64,000 nt of DNA, from NCBI RefSeq assembly GCF_014843005.1, contig NZ_JACYXM010000004.1, positions 312,530 through 376,529 of the forward strand. Direction: 5' to 3'. Under the pieces are notes generated by a model. It searched no databases. It was not told where the DNA came from and was given only the letters and a program-made list of their open reading frames with translations. This document shows, one piece after another, positions 12,248-21,577 of this stretch. This DNA comes from Rhodanobacter sp. DHG33. GTDB lineage: Bacteria > Pseudomonadota > Gammaproteobacteria > Xanthomonadales > Rhodanobacteraceae. The position numbers and the translations under genes were made by a program. Within the stretch, counting starts at the first letter, position 1; each line of letters begins with the position of its first letter.

Positions 12248-12733
12248 TCAACCCAGTTCCAGCTCCATGTACGACGTGCCTGGCAACGGGTTGTCGTAGT
12301 AAGGCGGCACGGGACGGAACCCCAGCGATGCATACAGGTGCCTCGCGGCATCCATGTTGGCGAGCGTATCCAGCACCACGCGTGCATGGCCCGCTTCGCG
12401 GGCGCGCGCGATGGCCGTTTCCGCCAGGCGACGCCCTAGCGCCTGCCCGCGCGCCGCGGGACGCAGGTAGAGACGCTTGATCTCGCCCGTGCCCGGCATG
12501 GCCGTCGGCCGCAGCGCCACGCATCCCAGTGGTACGCCCGCGGTGTCGCGCGCAATCAGGATGTCGCCCAACGGTCGCGCGTATTTGCCGGGCAGTTGCG
12601 CCAACTCCGCCTCGAAACCCTGGAAGGAGAGATCGATGCCCAGGCTGTCCGCGTATTCCGCGAACAGCTCGCACACCACCTCACCATCCGTCGGAAAGCG
12701 CGCCGACGCGATGCTGATTCCCGATGCCGTCAT
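12248..12733 (-). CDS. GNAT-family N-acetyltransferase
   Basis: This 161-aa protein carries the acetyl-CoA pyrophosphate loop in LYLRPAARGQALGRRL and the C-terminal YASLGFRPV, the two most conserved GNAT pieces. The N-terminal half holds GKYARPLGDILIA. Acceptor unknown. It is convergent with the AraC-type gene (7-bp gap) and downstream of the hexosaminidase, separated from it by a long perfect inverted repeat. Confidence 0.82.
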   Translation of the reverse strand: MTASGISIASARFPTDGEVVCELFAEYADSLGIDLSFQGFEAELAQLPGKYARPLGDILIARDTAGVPLGCVALRPTAMPGTGEIKRLYLRPAARGQALGRRLAETAIARAREAGHARVVLDTLANMDAARHLYASLGFRPVPPYYDNPLPGTSYMELELG

Positions 12734-12741
12734 GTTCGACC

Positions 12742-12780
12742 GCCTCCATCAGACTGTCATGGCGACAGTCTGATGGAGGC
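12742..12780. repeat. Perfect 17-bp inverted repeat, 5-nt loop
   Basis: GCCTCCATCAGACTGTC (12742-12758), loop ATGGC, GACAGTCTGATGGAGGC (12764-12780), with no mismatch. It lies between the hexosaminidase stop (12828) and the start of the acetyltransferase (12733), both on the minus strand. No U-tract follows on either strand, so it is not a standard intrinsic terminator. It could be a REP/MITE-like element, an RNA 3'-end stabiliser or a protein site. The inner GATGGAGGCCATC overlaps the right arm as a second small dyad. Confidence 0.75.
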
Positions 12781-12827
12781 CATCGTCATGCGCTTGGACG
12801 ATTCTGATCCGGCGCACCCGATTCGGA

Positions 12828-15074
12828 TTACTGCACCAGAATCTCGTCCGCGAACAGCCAGGTATTCGTCGCTCCGTTCGCGAAGCCTGCCGGCAACGTG
12901 GCGTAGCGGTTCGCGACGACTCGCACATAGTGCGCATCCAGCGTCTTGGACGCCTTGAATGCGATGTGGAACACGCGCGGGCTCGTGTCCATCACGTCGG
13001 CTTTCGGCTGCTCCGTATCGACCGTGGTCCAGTGCTTTCCGTCGCCGGAGACCTGGAAGCTCACCTGTTGCGGCGGCAGGATGCGCGAACCTGTGTCCTG
13101 CAGGAAATCCACCTCGATCGCATGGACAGTCGCAGGCTTCTGCAAGTCGATGGTGGCGTCCACATCGGCATCGTTCCAGCCCGACCATTGACCGTTGTGG
13201 AAGTCGTTGCCGCCCAGCACGCCATCAGTCAGCGCGGCAGCGGGGGCGTACTTGGCCGAAGGCGGCTGGGCGAGGCTCAGCGGCTTGCCGGTGGCCAGGT
13301 TGTCCATCAGCGTGAAGCGGACCGGGTTGTCGTAGCGCAGCCCCTTGCGGAACAGCACCACCTGCAGCGTGCCGGCCCGGTGCAGGGCCACCACGTCGGT
13401 GAACAAAGGCGAGCTGGCGGTGGGCATGCTGCCGTCCAACGTGTAGCGATTCACCAGGTCGTCGAAACCGCGCTGTGCGTGCAGTTGCCAGCCACCCTGT
13501 GCATCCGTCGCGATTGTGTACTTCACCACGGCGCGATCTTCCGGCCCGTAGGCCACGTGCCACGCATCGAGTCGCGGGTATTGCGCCTGCAGGCGCTGCT
13601 GGAAATCCGCCCACGCCGCATCGTCGTGCGCATTGCCGCGCCACAGGTTCTCGGCGAAGGCCAGCACGCGCGGATACATCTTGGATTCGGCGTTGTACGG
13701 ATTCGCCCGCTCGCTCCACAGCGGCGCCTCGCCGCCCAGCAGCTGCGAACGGTGCGCCGCGAACACGGCGGCGTCCGTCTTCGCATCATCCGGGCTGCTG
13801 TCGTTGGCGATGTCGGTGCGGAATACATCCTTCACCGTCAGCGAATCCAGCGCCTGGTCGATGTAGAACGGCCCGGCGACCACCACGTGGTTGCCGTTCG
13901 CCAAGGCCTTGGCCTGCTCGTCCGCGCCGCGCCAGGCTTCGATGATGGCCTGCGTGTCGGCGCCGCCTTCGAGGATCTCGTCCCAGCCGACCAGGGTCTT
14001 GCCCTTGCCTTCCAGGTAACGCTGGATGCGCTTGATGAAATAGCTCTGTAGGCCGTCCTCGTCCTTCAGGCCCAGCTTGTGCATCAGCGCCTGGCAGGAA
14101 GCGCATTCGTGCCAGGCGACCTTGGGCGTCTCGTCGCCGCCGATGTGCACGTACTTCGACGGGAACAGCGGCAGCACCTCGTCCAGCACGTTTTCGATGA
14201 AGGTGAAGGTGCCTTCGTCGCCCACGCAGTCGATGTTCTTGTGCACGCCCCAGGCAGTGGTCACGGCCACCGGCTTCTTGCTGCACGACAATTCGGGATA
14301 AGCGGCGATCGCCGCCACGCTGTGCCCCGGCATCTCGATTTCTGGGATCACGGTGATGTTGAGGCGGCGCGCATAATCCACCACCTCGCGGATCTGCGCC
14401 TGCGTGTAGAAGCCGCCGTAGCGCGTGCCGTCCGCCTCGGTGCGCCATGCGCCGACGCTGGTGAGCTTCGGATAGCGCTTGATCTCGATGCGCCAGCCCT
14501 GGTCGTCGGTGAGGTGCCAGTGGAAGGTGTTGATCTTGTAGTAGCTGAGCAGGTCGAGCTGCTTCTCGACGAAGCTCACCGGATAGAAATGCCGGCCGAC
14601 GTCCAGCATCACGCCGCGCCACGGATAGGCCGGCACGTCTTCGATGTCCACCGCGGGCACCGCCACCTGCGCCGATTTCTGCACCGGCAACAGCTGGCGC
14701 AGCGTCTGCACGCCCCAGAACAGGCCGTTTTCGGTGGAAGCGCTGATCGTGATGCCGGATGGCGTCACCGCGAGGCGGTAAGCCTCCTCGCCCTTCACGG
14801 CGGGATCGAGCTTCAGCGCAATGCCGGGCGCGGCATCACCCTCCTGCACCGCGATGCCGGTCTGCGCACGAATGGCATCGCGCAGAAAGGCGGCGATCTC
14901 GCGGCCGCGCGCATCGCCCGGCGCCGACACGCGTGCATGCGCATCCAGCCGATAACTGCCCTGCCCGACCTGCATATGCTGTGGCTCGGGAATGATCGAA
15001 ATGCCCGACGCCATGCCCAAGGCCGGCAGCAGCGTGGACAGGCCCAGCAGGCATCGCGCAAGCAACTTCGACAT
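12828..15074 (-). CDS. Exported beta-N-acetylhexosaminidase, GH20
   Basis: This 748-aa enzyme removes terminal GlcNAc or GalNAc from glycans. It has a signal peptide (residues 1-22), a GH20b N-terminal domain (about 25-145) and the GH20 barrel beginning YPWRGVMLDVGRHFYP. The substrate-assisted catalytic pair is Asp314-Glu315 in HIGGDE, with HWHLTDDQGWR and EIEMPGHS also typical. The C-terminal 150 residues look like a discoidin/F5-8C-type carbohydrate-binding module. ATG 15074 has a GGGGTAG-like binding site. It is transcribed divergently from the L-fucose operon across a 122-bp region, which suggests shared control and a common substrate, fucosylated N-acetylhexosamine glycans. Confidence 0.93.
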   Translation of the reverse strand: MSKLLARCLLGLSTLLPALGMASGISIIPEPQHMQVGQGSYRLDAHARVSAPGDARGREIAAFLRDAIRAQTGIAVQEGDAAPGIALKLDPAVKGEEAYRLAVTPSGITISASTENGLFWGVQTLRQLLPVQKSAQVAVPAVDIEDVPAYPWRGVMLDVGRHFYPVSFVEKQLDLLSYYKINTFHWHLTDDQGWRIEIKRYPKLTSVGAWRTEADGTRYGGFYTQAQIREVVDYARRLNITVIPEIEMPGHSVAAIAAYPELSCSKKPVAVTTAWGVHKNIDCVGDEGTFTFIENVLDEVLPLFPSKYVHIGGDETPKVAWHECASCQALMHKLGLKDEDGLQSYFIKRIQRYLEGKGKTLVGWDEILEGGADTQAIIEAWRGADEQAKALANGNHVVVAGPFYIDQALDSLTVKDVFRTDIANDSSPDDAKTDAAVFAAHRSQLLGGEAPLWSERANPYNAESKMYPRVLAFAENLWRGNAHDDAAWADFQQRLQAQYPRLDAWHVAYGPEDRAVVKYTIATDAQGGWQLHAQRGFDDLVNRYTLDGSMPTASSPLFTDVVALHRAGTLQVVLFRKGLRYDNPVRFTLMDNLATGKPLSLAQPPSAKYAPAAALTDGVLGGNDFHNGQWSGWNDADVDATIDLQKPATVHAIEVDFLQDTGSRILPPQQVSFQVSGDGKHWTTVDTEQPKADVMDTSPRVFHIAFKASKTLDAHYVRVVANRYATLPAGFANGATNTWLFADEILVQ

Positions 15075-15148
15075 CGGTGCTACCCCTTGGTTGGTTCGGG
15101 CGGGCCGGAGTCCGTGGCGGCAACATCCATAATCACTTGTAAATCATC

Positions 15149-15163
15149 GTTTCATATGTGCAC
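15149..15163. promoter_or_regulatory. Candidate fucose-regulon operator (copy 1)
   Basis: GTTTCATATGTGCAC. Its reverse complement differs at one of 15 positions from GTGCAAATATGAAAC at 23324-23338, in the fucP/IclR control region of the same cluster. It lies in the AT-rich divergent region between the hexosaminidase and the aldo/keto reductase gene. The IclR regulator of this cluster is the likely ligand. Confidence 0.55.
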
Positions 15164-15196
15164 ACTAGCATGCAAGGCACAAGGCGGTTTGAATCC

Positions 15197-16234
15197 ATGA
15201 CGCACGCCAATACGGCCCCCGAGTCGACACGCTCCGCGAAAACGCGGAAATCCGTAGCGCGCCAGTTGCCGCGACTGTCCTTCGGCGGCGCCCCCATCGG
15301 CAACCTGTATGCAGGCGTGGAAGAGCGCGACGCGCTCGATGCGGTACGCCATGCCCTGCATCTCGGCGTGCGCCATTTCGACACGGCTCCCTATTACGGC
15401 TACGGCCTCAGCGAATCGCGACTCGGCAATGCGCTGGCTGGCGTTCCGCGCAGCGACTACAGCCTGTCCACCAAAGTGGGCCGACTCTTGCTGGACGCCG
15501 ACGGCAGCACGCCGGCAGTGGATGACGGCTTCGCCGTGCAGGGCCGCCGCGCCGTGTTCGACTACAGCCGCGACGGCATCCTGCGCTCGGTGGAATCCAG
15601 CCTGCGCCGACTGGCCACCGACCACGTCGAGATCCTTCTGCTGCACGACATCGGCGCGCTGACCCACGGCGCCAACCACGCAAGCATCCTGCGGCAGGCG
15701 CTGGACGAAGCGCTGCCTGCGATGGCCGAGCTGCGCAGCCAGGGCGTGTGCGGCGCGATCGGCCTCGGCGTCAACGAACAGGATGTATGCCTGCAGGTGC
15801 TGCCGGCATTCCCTCTCGATGTCATCATGCTGGCGGGCCGCTACACCTTGTTCGAACAACACGACAGCGCACAGCTGATGGCGCTGGCCGTGCAGCAGGA
15901 CGTCGCGATCATGACGGCCGGTCCGTACAACTCTGGCCTGCTCGGCGCCGACGGCGCACCCGGCGATACTTACAACTACGCCCCTGCCGACAGCGCGACG
16001 CGCACCCGCGCCCAGCGCTTCTACGACGCCTGCAGCCGATTCGGCGTCAGTGCCGCTGCCGCCGCGCTGCAATTCCCGCTGGGTCATCCCGCCGTCGCCA
16101 CCGTGGTGTGCGGCCTGCGTTCGACGGCGGAAGTGGACAGCGCCGCACAACGCATGCAGGCCACCCTCCCGCCTGCATTGTGGGACGGCTTGCGCCAGGC
16201 CGGCCTGCTCGACGCCGACGCGCGCACGCCATGA
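15197..16234 (+). CDS. L-fucose dehydrogenase (aldo/keto reductase, D-threo-aldose 1-dehydrogenase type)
   Basis: This 345-aa protein is an NAD(P)-dependent oxidoreductase that converts the L-fucose pyranose to L-fuconolactone, the first step of the oxidative pathway. The AKR tetrad is visible: Asp62 and Tyr67 in FDTAPYYGYGLSE, Lys93 in STKVGR, His150 in LLHDIG. ATG 15197 is chosen over an ATG at 15158 because the latter lies inside the candidate operator; AAGGCGG precedes 15197. It is the first gene of a tightly packed operon (AKR, lactonase, SDR, FAH-type hydrolase, dehydratase). The fucose assignment rests on this context and on the matching Xanthomonas gene set. Confidence 0.87.
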   Translation: MTHANTAPESTRSAKTRKSVARQLPRLSFGGAPIGNLYAGVEERDALDAVRHALHLGVRHFDTAPYYGYGLSESRLGNALAGVPRSDYSLSTKVGRLLLDADGSTPAVDDGFAVQGRRAVFDYSRDGILRSVESSLRRLATDHVEILLLHDIGALTHGANHASILRQALDEALPAMAELRSQGVCGAIGLGVNEQDVCLQVLPAFPLDVIMLAGRYTLFEQHDSAQLMALAVQQDVAIMTAGPYNSGLLGADGAPGDTYNYAPADSATRTRAQRFYDACSRFGVSAAAAALQFPLGHPAVATVVCGLRSTAEVDSAAQRMQATLPPALWDGLRQAGLLDADARTP

Positions 16235-17106
16235 ACCTGATCGACGCCCACCAGCATTACTGGCGCGTGGATCGCGGCGATTACGCGTGGCTGCACGACG
16301 CACCCGCCGCGCTGCAACGCGACTTCCTCCCCGCGGACCTCCAGGCGCAGCGCTCCGCCGCCAAAGTGACCGGCAGCGTGCTAGTGCAGGCCGCGGCGAG
16401 CGAGGCGGAAACGCGTTATCTGTTCGAACTCGCCCGCGCCGACCGCAACATCCTTGGTGTCGTGGGCTGGGTGGATTTCGAGGCACCCGGCGCACCGTCG
16501 CGTATTGATGCCTTGCTGCACGACGGCGCAGGCCTGCTGCTCGGCCTGCGACCGATGGCGCAAGACCATCCCGATCCCGATTGGCTGTCGCGCCCCGCGC
16601 TCGATGCAGCCTTCGGCCGCTTACAGGAACTGGGACTCGCTTTCGACGCGCTGGTGAAGCCCGCTCAATTGCCCGCACTGCAAAAACGACTGCAGCGCGA
16701 ACGCGAACTGCGGGGGGTGCTCGACCATGCCGGCAAGCCCGACATCGCGCGCGGCCGTTTCGACGACTGGGCCGCGCACATCCGCGAACTCGCCGCACTG
16801 CCCAACGTCCACTGCAAGTTCTCCGGCCTGCTGACCGAACTGGCGCCCGGCATGCCGATCGACGCACTCGATCCCTATGTCGACCACCTGTTCGCCTGCT
16901 TCGGCGCGGATCGGCTGATCTGGGGCAGCGACTGGCCGGTGCTCACGCTGCGCGACAGCTACGCGCACTGGCTGGAACTCGCCCGCACGCTAGCGCAGCA
17001 ACGCGCGCCGCACGCTCTCGACGCCATCTTCGGCCGCAACGCCCTGGCGTTCTACCGGCCGCAACGCGCACACGCATCCACCGCTTCCACAGGAGCCACG
17101 CCATGA
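16231..17106 (+). CDS. L-fuconolactonase (amidohydrolase-2 family)
   Basis: This 291-aa enzyme hydrolyses L-fuconolactone to L-fuconate. It begins MNLIDAHQHYW, with the metal-binding His7 and His9, and ends with IWGSDWPVLTL, the conserved aspartate motif of the COG3618 lactonases. His in LDHAGKP and the Lys-Phe-Ser motif HCKFSGL are also family hallmarks. The ATG overlaps the AKR stop. Its own TGA overlaps the ATG of a nine-codon ORF (17103-17132) whose stop in turn overlaps the SDR start. Confidence 0.87.
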   Translation: MNLIDAHQHYWRVDRGDYAWLHDAPAALQRDFLPADLQAQRSAAKVTGSVLVQAAASEAETRYLFELARADRNILGVVGWVDFEAPGAPSRIDALLHDGAGLLLGLRPMAQDHPDPDWLSRPALDAAFGRLQELGLAFDALVKPAQLPALQKRLQRERELRGVLDHAGKPDIARGRFDDWAAHIRELAALPNVHCKFSGLLTELAPGMPIDALDPYVDHLFACFGADRLIWGSDWPVLTLRDSYAHWLELARTLAQQRAPHALDAIFGRNALAFYRPQRAHASTASTGATP

Positions 17107-17132
17107 ACATCCAACCGAGGTCACGCGCATGA
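17103..17132 (+). other. Nine-codon ORF bridging lactonase and SDR genes
   Basis: ATG at 17103 overlaps the lactonase TGA (ATGA). The nine codons end in a TGA that overlaps the SDR ATG at 17129 (ATGA again). It contains the GAGG that probably serves as SDR ribosome binding site. It may pass reinitiating ribosomes along the operon, or it may be chance. Confidence 0.35.
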
Positions 17133-17875
17133 GCGCACGGCTGCAAGGCAAGCACGCCCTCGTCACCGCGGCCGGCGCCGGCATCGGCCGCTCCACCGCC
17201 GTCGCCTTCGCGCGCGAGGGCGCGCAGGTGCTGGCCACCGACATCGACGCCGCGGCGCTGGCCAGCCTCGCGCAGGAACACCCGGCGATCCGCACACAGG
17301 CGCTGGACGTCACCAGCAATGCCGCCATCCGCGCGCTGGTCGAGGCCAATGCGCCGTTCGACGTGCTGTTCAACTGCGCTGGCTTCGTGCACGCGGGCAC
17401 CATCCTCGACACCGACGACGATGCGTGGCAGCGCTCGTTCCGCATCAACGTGGACAGCATGTACTGGCTGTGCCGCGCCGTGTTGCCGGCGATGCTGGAG
17501 CGCGGCCGCGGCAGCATCATCAACATGTCCTCGGTGGCGTCCAGCATCAAGGGCGTGCCCAACCGCTTCGCCTACGGCACGACCAAGGCCGCGGTGATCG
17601 GCCTCACCCGCGCCATCGCCGCCGACTACGTGGCGCGCGGCGTGCGCTGCAACGCGATCTGCCCGGGCACGGTGAAGACGCCTTCGCTGGCCGATCGCGT
17701 GCGCGCGCTGGGCGGCGACGAGCAGGCGGTGTGGCGCAGCTTCACCGACCGCCAGCCGATGGGCCGCCTCGGCACGCCGGAGGAGATCGCCGCGCTCGCG
17801 CTGTATCTCGCCTCCGACGAATCCTCCTTCACTACCGGCACCACCCACGTCGTGGATGGCGGCTGGTCTAACTGA
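17129..17875 (+). CDS. 2-keto-3-deoxy-L-fuconate dehydrogenase (SDR family)
   Basis: This 248-aa enzyme oxidises 2-keto-3-deoxy-L-fuconate at C4 with NAD+. The classical SDR features are present: the cofactor loop around residues 13-20 (TAAGAGIG), Asp at the end of beta-2 (ATDID) favouring NAD+, NCAG at 82-85, Ser in NMSSVASS, and Tyr149-x3-Lys153 in YGTTK. The C-terminal TTHVVDGGWSN is typical. Position 3 of the operon, between the lactonase and the FAH-type hydrolase, matches the Xanthomonas campestris pathway, and the substrate is inferred from that. AT the DNA level it follows the bridging mini-ORF. Confidence 0.86.
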   Translation: MSARLQGKHALVTAAGAGIGRSTAVAFAREGAQVLATDIDAAALASLAQEHPAIRTQALDVTSNAAIRALVEANAPFDVLFNCAGFVHAGTILDTDDDAWQRSFRINVDSMYWLCRAVLPAMLERGRGSIINMSSVASSIKGVPNRFAYGTTKAAVIGLTRAIAADYVARGVRCNAICPGTVKTPSLADRVRALGGDEQAVWRSFTDRQPMGRLGTPEEIAALALYLASDESSFTTGTTHVVDGGWSN

Positions 17876-17885
17876 GCACACCTTC

Positions 17886-18746
17886 ATGAAACTCGTTCGT
17901 TACGGCGCACCCGGCCAGGAGCGCCCCGGCCTGATCGACGCGCAGGGCAAGCTGCGCGACCTTTCCGCCCATGTCGGCGATATCGACGCCGGCACGCTCG
18001 TACGCGCGGGCCGCGCGCGGCTCGCAGCCATCGATCCGGCTTCGCTGCCTGAAGTCGCCGGCGCACCGCGCCATGGCGCACCGGTGGCGCACGTGGGCAA
18101 GATGATCTGCATCGGCCTCAACTACACCGACCACGCCGCCGAGACCGGCGCGAAGCCGCCCGCGCAGCCCATCCTCTTTATGAAGGCCACCAGCGCCATC
18201 ATGGGCCCCAACGACGACGTCGTCATTCCCAAGGATTCGGTCAAGACCGACTGGGAAGTGGAGCTGGGCGTGGTGATCGGCGACGCCGCACGCCACGTGA
18301 GCGCGGCGGATGCGCTGAACCACGTCGCCGGCTACCTGCTGGTGAACGATTTGTCCGAACGCGAGTTCCAGCTGGAACACGGCGGCCAGTGGGTGAAGGG
18401 CAAGAGCTGCGACACCTTCGGCCCCATCGGCCCGTGGCTGCTCACCGCCGACGAAGTGGCCGATCCGCAGAACCTGGCGATGTGGCTGGAGGTCAACGGC
18501 CACCGCTACCAGAACGGCAACACGCGCAACATGATCTTCGGCGTGGCCGAGCTGGTGAGCTACGTCAGCCGCTACATGACCCTGCAGCCGGGCGACATCA
18601 TCAGCACCGGCACGCCGGCCGGCGTGGGCCTGGGCCTGAAGCCGCCGGTGTACCTGCGCCCAGGCGACGTGATCGAGCTGGGCATAGACGGCCTGGGCAC
18701 GCAGCGCCAGCGCACGGTTGCCTACAGCGAAGCGGCGCAATCATGA
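17886..18746 (+). CDS. 2,4-diketo-3-deoxy-L-fuconate hydrolase (FAH family)
   Basis: This 286-aa protein carries the fumarylacetoacetate-hydrolase fold. Metal and catalytic residues are visible: [10 protein letters not shown] (about 79-88), Glu124 and Glu126 in DWEVELG, Asp155 in VNDLSERE, Lys in [12 protein letters not shown], and [13 protein letters not shown]. In the xanthomonad pathway this enzyme cleaves 2,4-diketo-3-deoxy-L-fuconate to pyruvate and L-lactate, ending the route without an aldolase. ATG 17886 is the family start (MKLVRYG). Its stop overlaps the dehydratase ATG. Confidence 0.86.
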   Translation: MKLVRYGAPGQERPGLIDAQGKLRDLSAHVGDIDAGTLVRAGRARLAAIDPASLPEVAGAPRHGAPVAHVGKMICIGLNYTDHAAETGAKPPAQPILFMKATSAIMGPNDDVVIPKDSVKTDWEVELGVVIGDAARHVSAADALNHVAGYLLVNDLSEREFQLEHGGQWVKGKSCDTFGPIGPWLLTADEVADPQNLAMWLEVNGHRYQNGNTRNMIFGVAELVSYVSRYMTLQPGDIISTGTPAGVGLGLKPPVYLRPGDVIELGIDGLGTQRQRTVAYSEAAQS

Positions 18747-20062
18747 GCAGCGTCGTCGACACCCATGCCGCGCACATCGTGGCGCTCGATACGCTCGACG
18801 TGCGCTTCCCCACGTCGCGCGAGCTAGACGGCTCGGACGCGATGAATCCCGACCCGGACTACTCGGCCGCCTGCGTCACGCTGCGCACCGACCGTCCCGG
18901 CGTGGTGGGCCACGGCTTCGTGTTCACCATCGGCCGCGGCAACGACGTGCAGACCGCTGCGCTGGCGGCGCTGTCCGAGCACGTCGCCGGCCTCTCCGTC
19001 GACGCCATCGTCAACGACCTCGGCGGCTTCGCCCGGCGCCTCGTCGGCGATTCGCAGCTGCGCTGGCTCGGCCCCGAGAAGGGCGTGATGCACATGGCGA
19101 TCGGCGCGGTGATCAACGCCGCCTGGGATCTTGCCGCGCGACTCGCCGGCAAGCCGCTGTGGCGCTACATCGCCGAGCTGTCGCCAGAGGAAATCGTCGC
19201 CGCCATCGACTTCCGCTACCTCAGCGACGCACTCACGCCCGACGAGGCGCTGGCCATCCTGCGCGCGGCGTTGCCGCACCGGCAGCAGCGCATCGAGCAG
19301 CTGCTGGCCGAAGGCTACCCTGCCTACACCACCTCGCCGGGCTGGCTTGGCTACAGCGACGAGAAGATGCAGCGGCTGGCGCACGAAGCGGTCGCCGACG
19401 GCTTCCGCACGATCAAGCTCAAGGTGGGCCTCAACGCGGCGGACGACGTGCGGCGCTGCCGCCTCGCGCGCGCAGCGGTCGGCCCCGACATCAAGATCGC
19501 CATCGACGCCAACCAGCGCTGGGACGTGCCCGATGCCATCGCCTGGCTGAAGCAGCTCATCGCATTCGACATCGCCTGGATCGAGGAGCCCACCAGCCCC
19601 GACGACATCCTCGGCCACGCGGCGATCCGCCGCGCAGTCGCACCGATGCCGGTTTCCACCGGCGAGCACACCCACAACCGCGTGATGTTCAAGCAGCTGT
19701 TCCAGGCCGGTTCGGTGGACCTGGTGCAGATCGACGCGGCCCGCGTGGGCGGGGTCAACGAGAACCTGGCGATCCTGCTGATGGCGGCCAAGTTCGGCGT
19801 GCGTGTGTTTCCGCATGCGGGCGGCGTGGGCCTGTGCGAACTGGTGCAACACCTGGCGATGGCCGACTTCGTGGCGATCACCGGCAAGAAGGAAGATCGC
19901 GCCATCGAATTCGTCGACCACCTGCACGAGCACTTCGTCGACCCGGTGGTGATACGCGAAGGCCGCTACATCGCGCCTTCGGAACCGGGCTTCTCCGCGG
20001 AAATGAAGGAAAGCTCGCTGCGCGACTACGCCTTCCCGCAAGGCGTGGTGTGGCAATCCTGA
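18743..20062 (+). CDS. L-fuconate dehydratase (enolase superfamily)
   Basis: This 439-aa enzyme dehydrates L-fuconate to 2-keto-3-deoxy-L-fuconate. All mandelate-racemase-subgroup residues are present: Lys225-x-Lys227 (TIKLKVG), the Mg ligands Asp255 (IDANQRW), Glu281 (WIEEP) and Glu308 (STGEHTHNR), and the Asp331/His358 pair ([20 protein letters not shown]). Length and the long N-terminal capping domain match characterised FucD. ATG overlaps the previous stop (ATGA). It is last in the tightly coupled part of the operon; the fucosidase follows after 17 nt. Confidence 0.95.
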   Translation: MSSVVDTHAAHIVALDTLDVRFPTSRELDGSDAMNPDPDYSAACVTLRTDRPGVVGHGFVFTIGRGNDVQTAALAALSEHVAGLSVDAIVNDLGGFARRLVGDSQLRWLGPEKGVMHMAIGAVINAAWDLAARLAGKPLWRYIAELSPEEIVAAIDFRYLSDALTPDEALAILRAALPHRQQRIEQLLAEGYPAYTTSPGWLGYSDEKMQRLAHEAVADGFRTIKLKVGLNAADDVRRCRLARAAVGPDIKIAIDANQRWDVPDAIAWLKQLIAFDIAWIEEPTSPDDILGHAAIRRAVAPMPVSTGEHTHNRVMFKQLFQAGSVDLVQIDAARVGGVNENLAILLMAAKFGVRVFPHAGGVGLCELVQHLAMADFVAITGKKEDRAIEFVDHLHEHFVDPVVIREGRYIAPSEPGFSAEMKESSLRDYAFPQGVVWQS

Positions 20063-20079
20063 CCCACTGGAGCTGAGCG

Positions 20080-21489
20080 ATGAACATGCCGTACCGCCTC
20101 GTGAAATCCGCCCTCGCCTGTGCGCTCGTCTCCGCCTGCGCCATGGCGCATGCCGCGACGCCGACGAACACCGGCACGCATCCGGTCGCGGCGATCCAGG
20201 ACACCGAAACGCCGGCGCAGCGCGATGCGCGCATGGCCTGGTGGCGCGCGGCGCGCTACGGCATGTTCATCCACTGGGGCGTGTATTCGGTGCCGGCGGG
20301 CGTGTGGCACGGCAAGCCGGTGGACGGCGCGGGCGAATGGATCATGCACGACGCGCGCATCCCGGTGGCCGAGTACAAGCAGCTGCCCGCGCAGTTCGAT
20401 CCGACGCAGTTCGACGCGCACACCTGGGTGTCGCTGGCCAAGGCCGCGGGCATGAAATACATCGTGATCACGGCCAAGCACCACGACGGCTTTGCGATGT
20501 TCGACTCGAAGGCGAACGCGTTCAACATCGTCGACGCCACGCCGTTCAAGCGCGACCCGCTGCGCGCCCTGGCCGACGAGGCGAAGCGGCAAGGCATCAA
20601 GTTCGGCGTCTACTACTCGCAGGATCAGGACTGGACCGCACCGGGCGGCGCCGCCATCGGTGGACACTGGGACAAGGCGCAGGACGGCGATTTCGCCACC
20701 TACCTGCATACCAAGGCGATCCCGCAGATCAAGGAGCTGCTGGCGAAGTACCACCCGGCGGTACTGTGGTTCGACACGCCTACCCGCGAGATGACGCCGC
20801 AGCTCGCCTCGGAGATCGTGAAGCTGCTCGACCAGTATCCGCAGCTGATCTGGAACAACCGGCTGGGCGGCGGCTACGAAGGCGACACCGAGACGCCGGA
20901 GCAGCACATCCCGCCGCAGGGCTTTCCCGGCAAGGACTGGGAAACCTGCATGACGATCAACGGCACCTGGGGCTACAAGTCCGCCGACATCGATTTCAAA
21001 TCGACCACCGTGCTGCTGCACAACCTGGTCGACATCGCCAGCAAGGGCGGCAACTACCTGCTCAACGTCGGCCCCGATTCGCACGGTGTGATCCCGTCAG
21101 GCGAGGCCGAGCGCCTGCAGGCCATCGGCCAGTGGCTCAAGGTCAACGGCGAATCGATCTACGGCACCGGCCCCACGCCGTTCGCCGATCCGCACGGCAG
21201 CTACTCCGCCACCCAGAAGGATTCCGACGGCAAGCCCGTGTGGGTGCCCACCTGGGATTGGCGCGCCACTAGTCGACCCGGCAAGGTCTACATCCACCTG
21301 CTCGAATGGCCTGGGAGTTCGCTCCACATCGCCGACGCGGACATCCACGCCACCGGCGCCTACCTGCTGGCCGATCCGCAGCACAAGCCGCTCAAGTTCA
21401 CGCAGCACGGCACGCAGCTCGACGTGCAATTGCCGGCCAAGCCGCTCGATCCGATCGACACCGTGCTGGTCGTCACCACCAAGAGCTGA
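20080..21489 (+). CDS. Exported alpha-L-fucosidase, GH29
   Basis: This 469-aa enzyme has a signal peptide ending near AMAHA (residue 26) and so acts in the periplasm or outside. The GH29 landmarks are RYGMFIHWGVYSVP, KHHDGFAMFDS (about 133-143) and the nucleophile Asp232 in VLWFDTP. CMTINGTWGYKS and SKGGNYLLNVGPDSHG are also typical. A GGAG-type binding site precedes ATG 20080. Together with the GH20 hexosaminidase it would free fucose from fucosylated glycans to feed the adjoining operon. It ends the plus-strand operon and is convergent with the mutarotase gene. Confidence 0.95.
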   Translation: MNMPYRLVKSALACALVSACAMAHAATPTNTGTHPVAAIQDTETPAQRDARMAWWRAARYGMFIHWGVYSVPAGVWHGKPVDGAGEWIMHDARIPVAEYKQLPAQFDPTQFDAHTWVSLAKAAGMKYIVITAKHHDGFAMFDSKANAFNIVDATPFKRDPLRALADEAKRQGIKFGVYYSQDQDWTAPGGAAIGGHWDKAQDGDFATYLHTKAIPQIKELLAKYHPAVLWFDTPTREMTPQLASEIVKLLDQYPQLIWNNRLGGGYEGDTETPEQHIPPQGFPGKDWETCMTINGTWGYKSADIDFKSTTVLLHNLVDIASKGGNYLLNVGPDSHGVIPSGEAERLQAIGQWLKVNGESIYGTGPTPFADPHGSYSATQKDSDGKPVWVPTWDWRATSRPGKVYIHLLEWPGSSLHIADADIHATGAYLLADPQHKPLKFTQHGTQLDVQLPAKPLDPIDTVLVVTTKS

Positions 21490-21513
21490 GGGCAGTCGCG
21501 CTTATCAACCCTC

Positions 21514-21553
21514 GTCCGCCGGTCACGACGGGCGTTGGCAAGAGACGGCGGAC
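21514..21553. repeat. 8-bp inverted repeat between convergent fucosidase and mutarotase
   Basis: GTCCGCCG (21514-21521) and CGGCGGAC (21546-21553), separated by 24 nt, in the gap between two convergent genes. No U-tract follows, so a terminator role is possible but unproven. Confidence 0.3.
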
Positions 21554-21577
21554 TGATACGGCCGCGTAGCTATGCGC

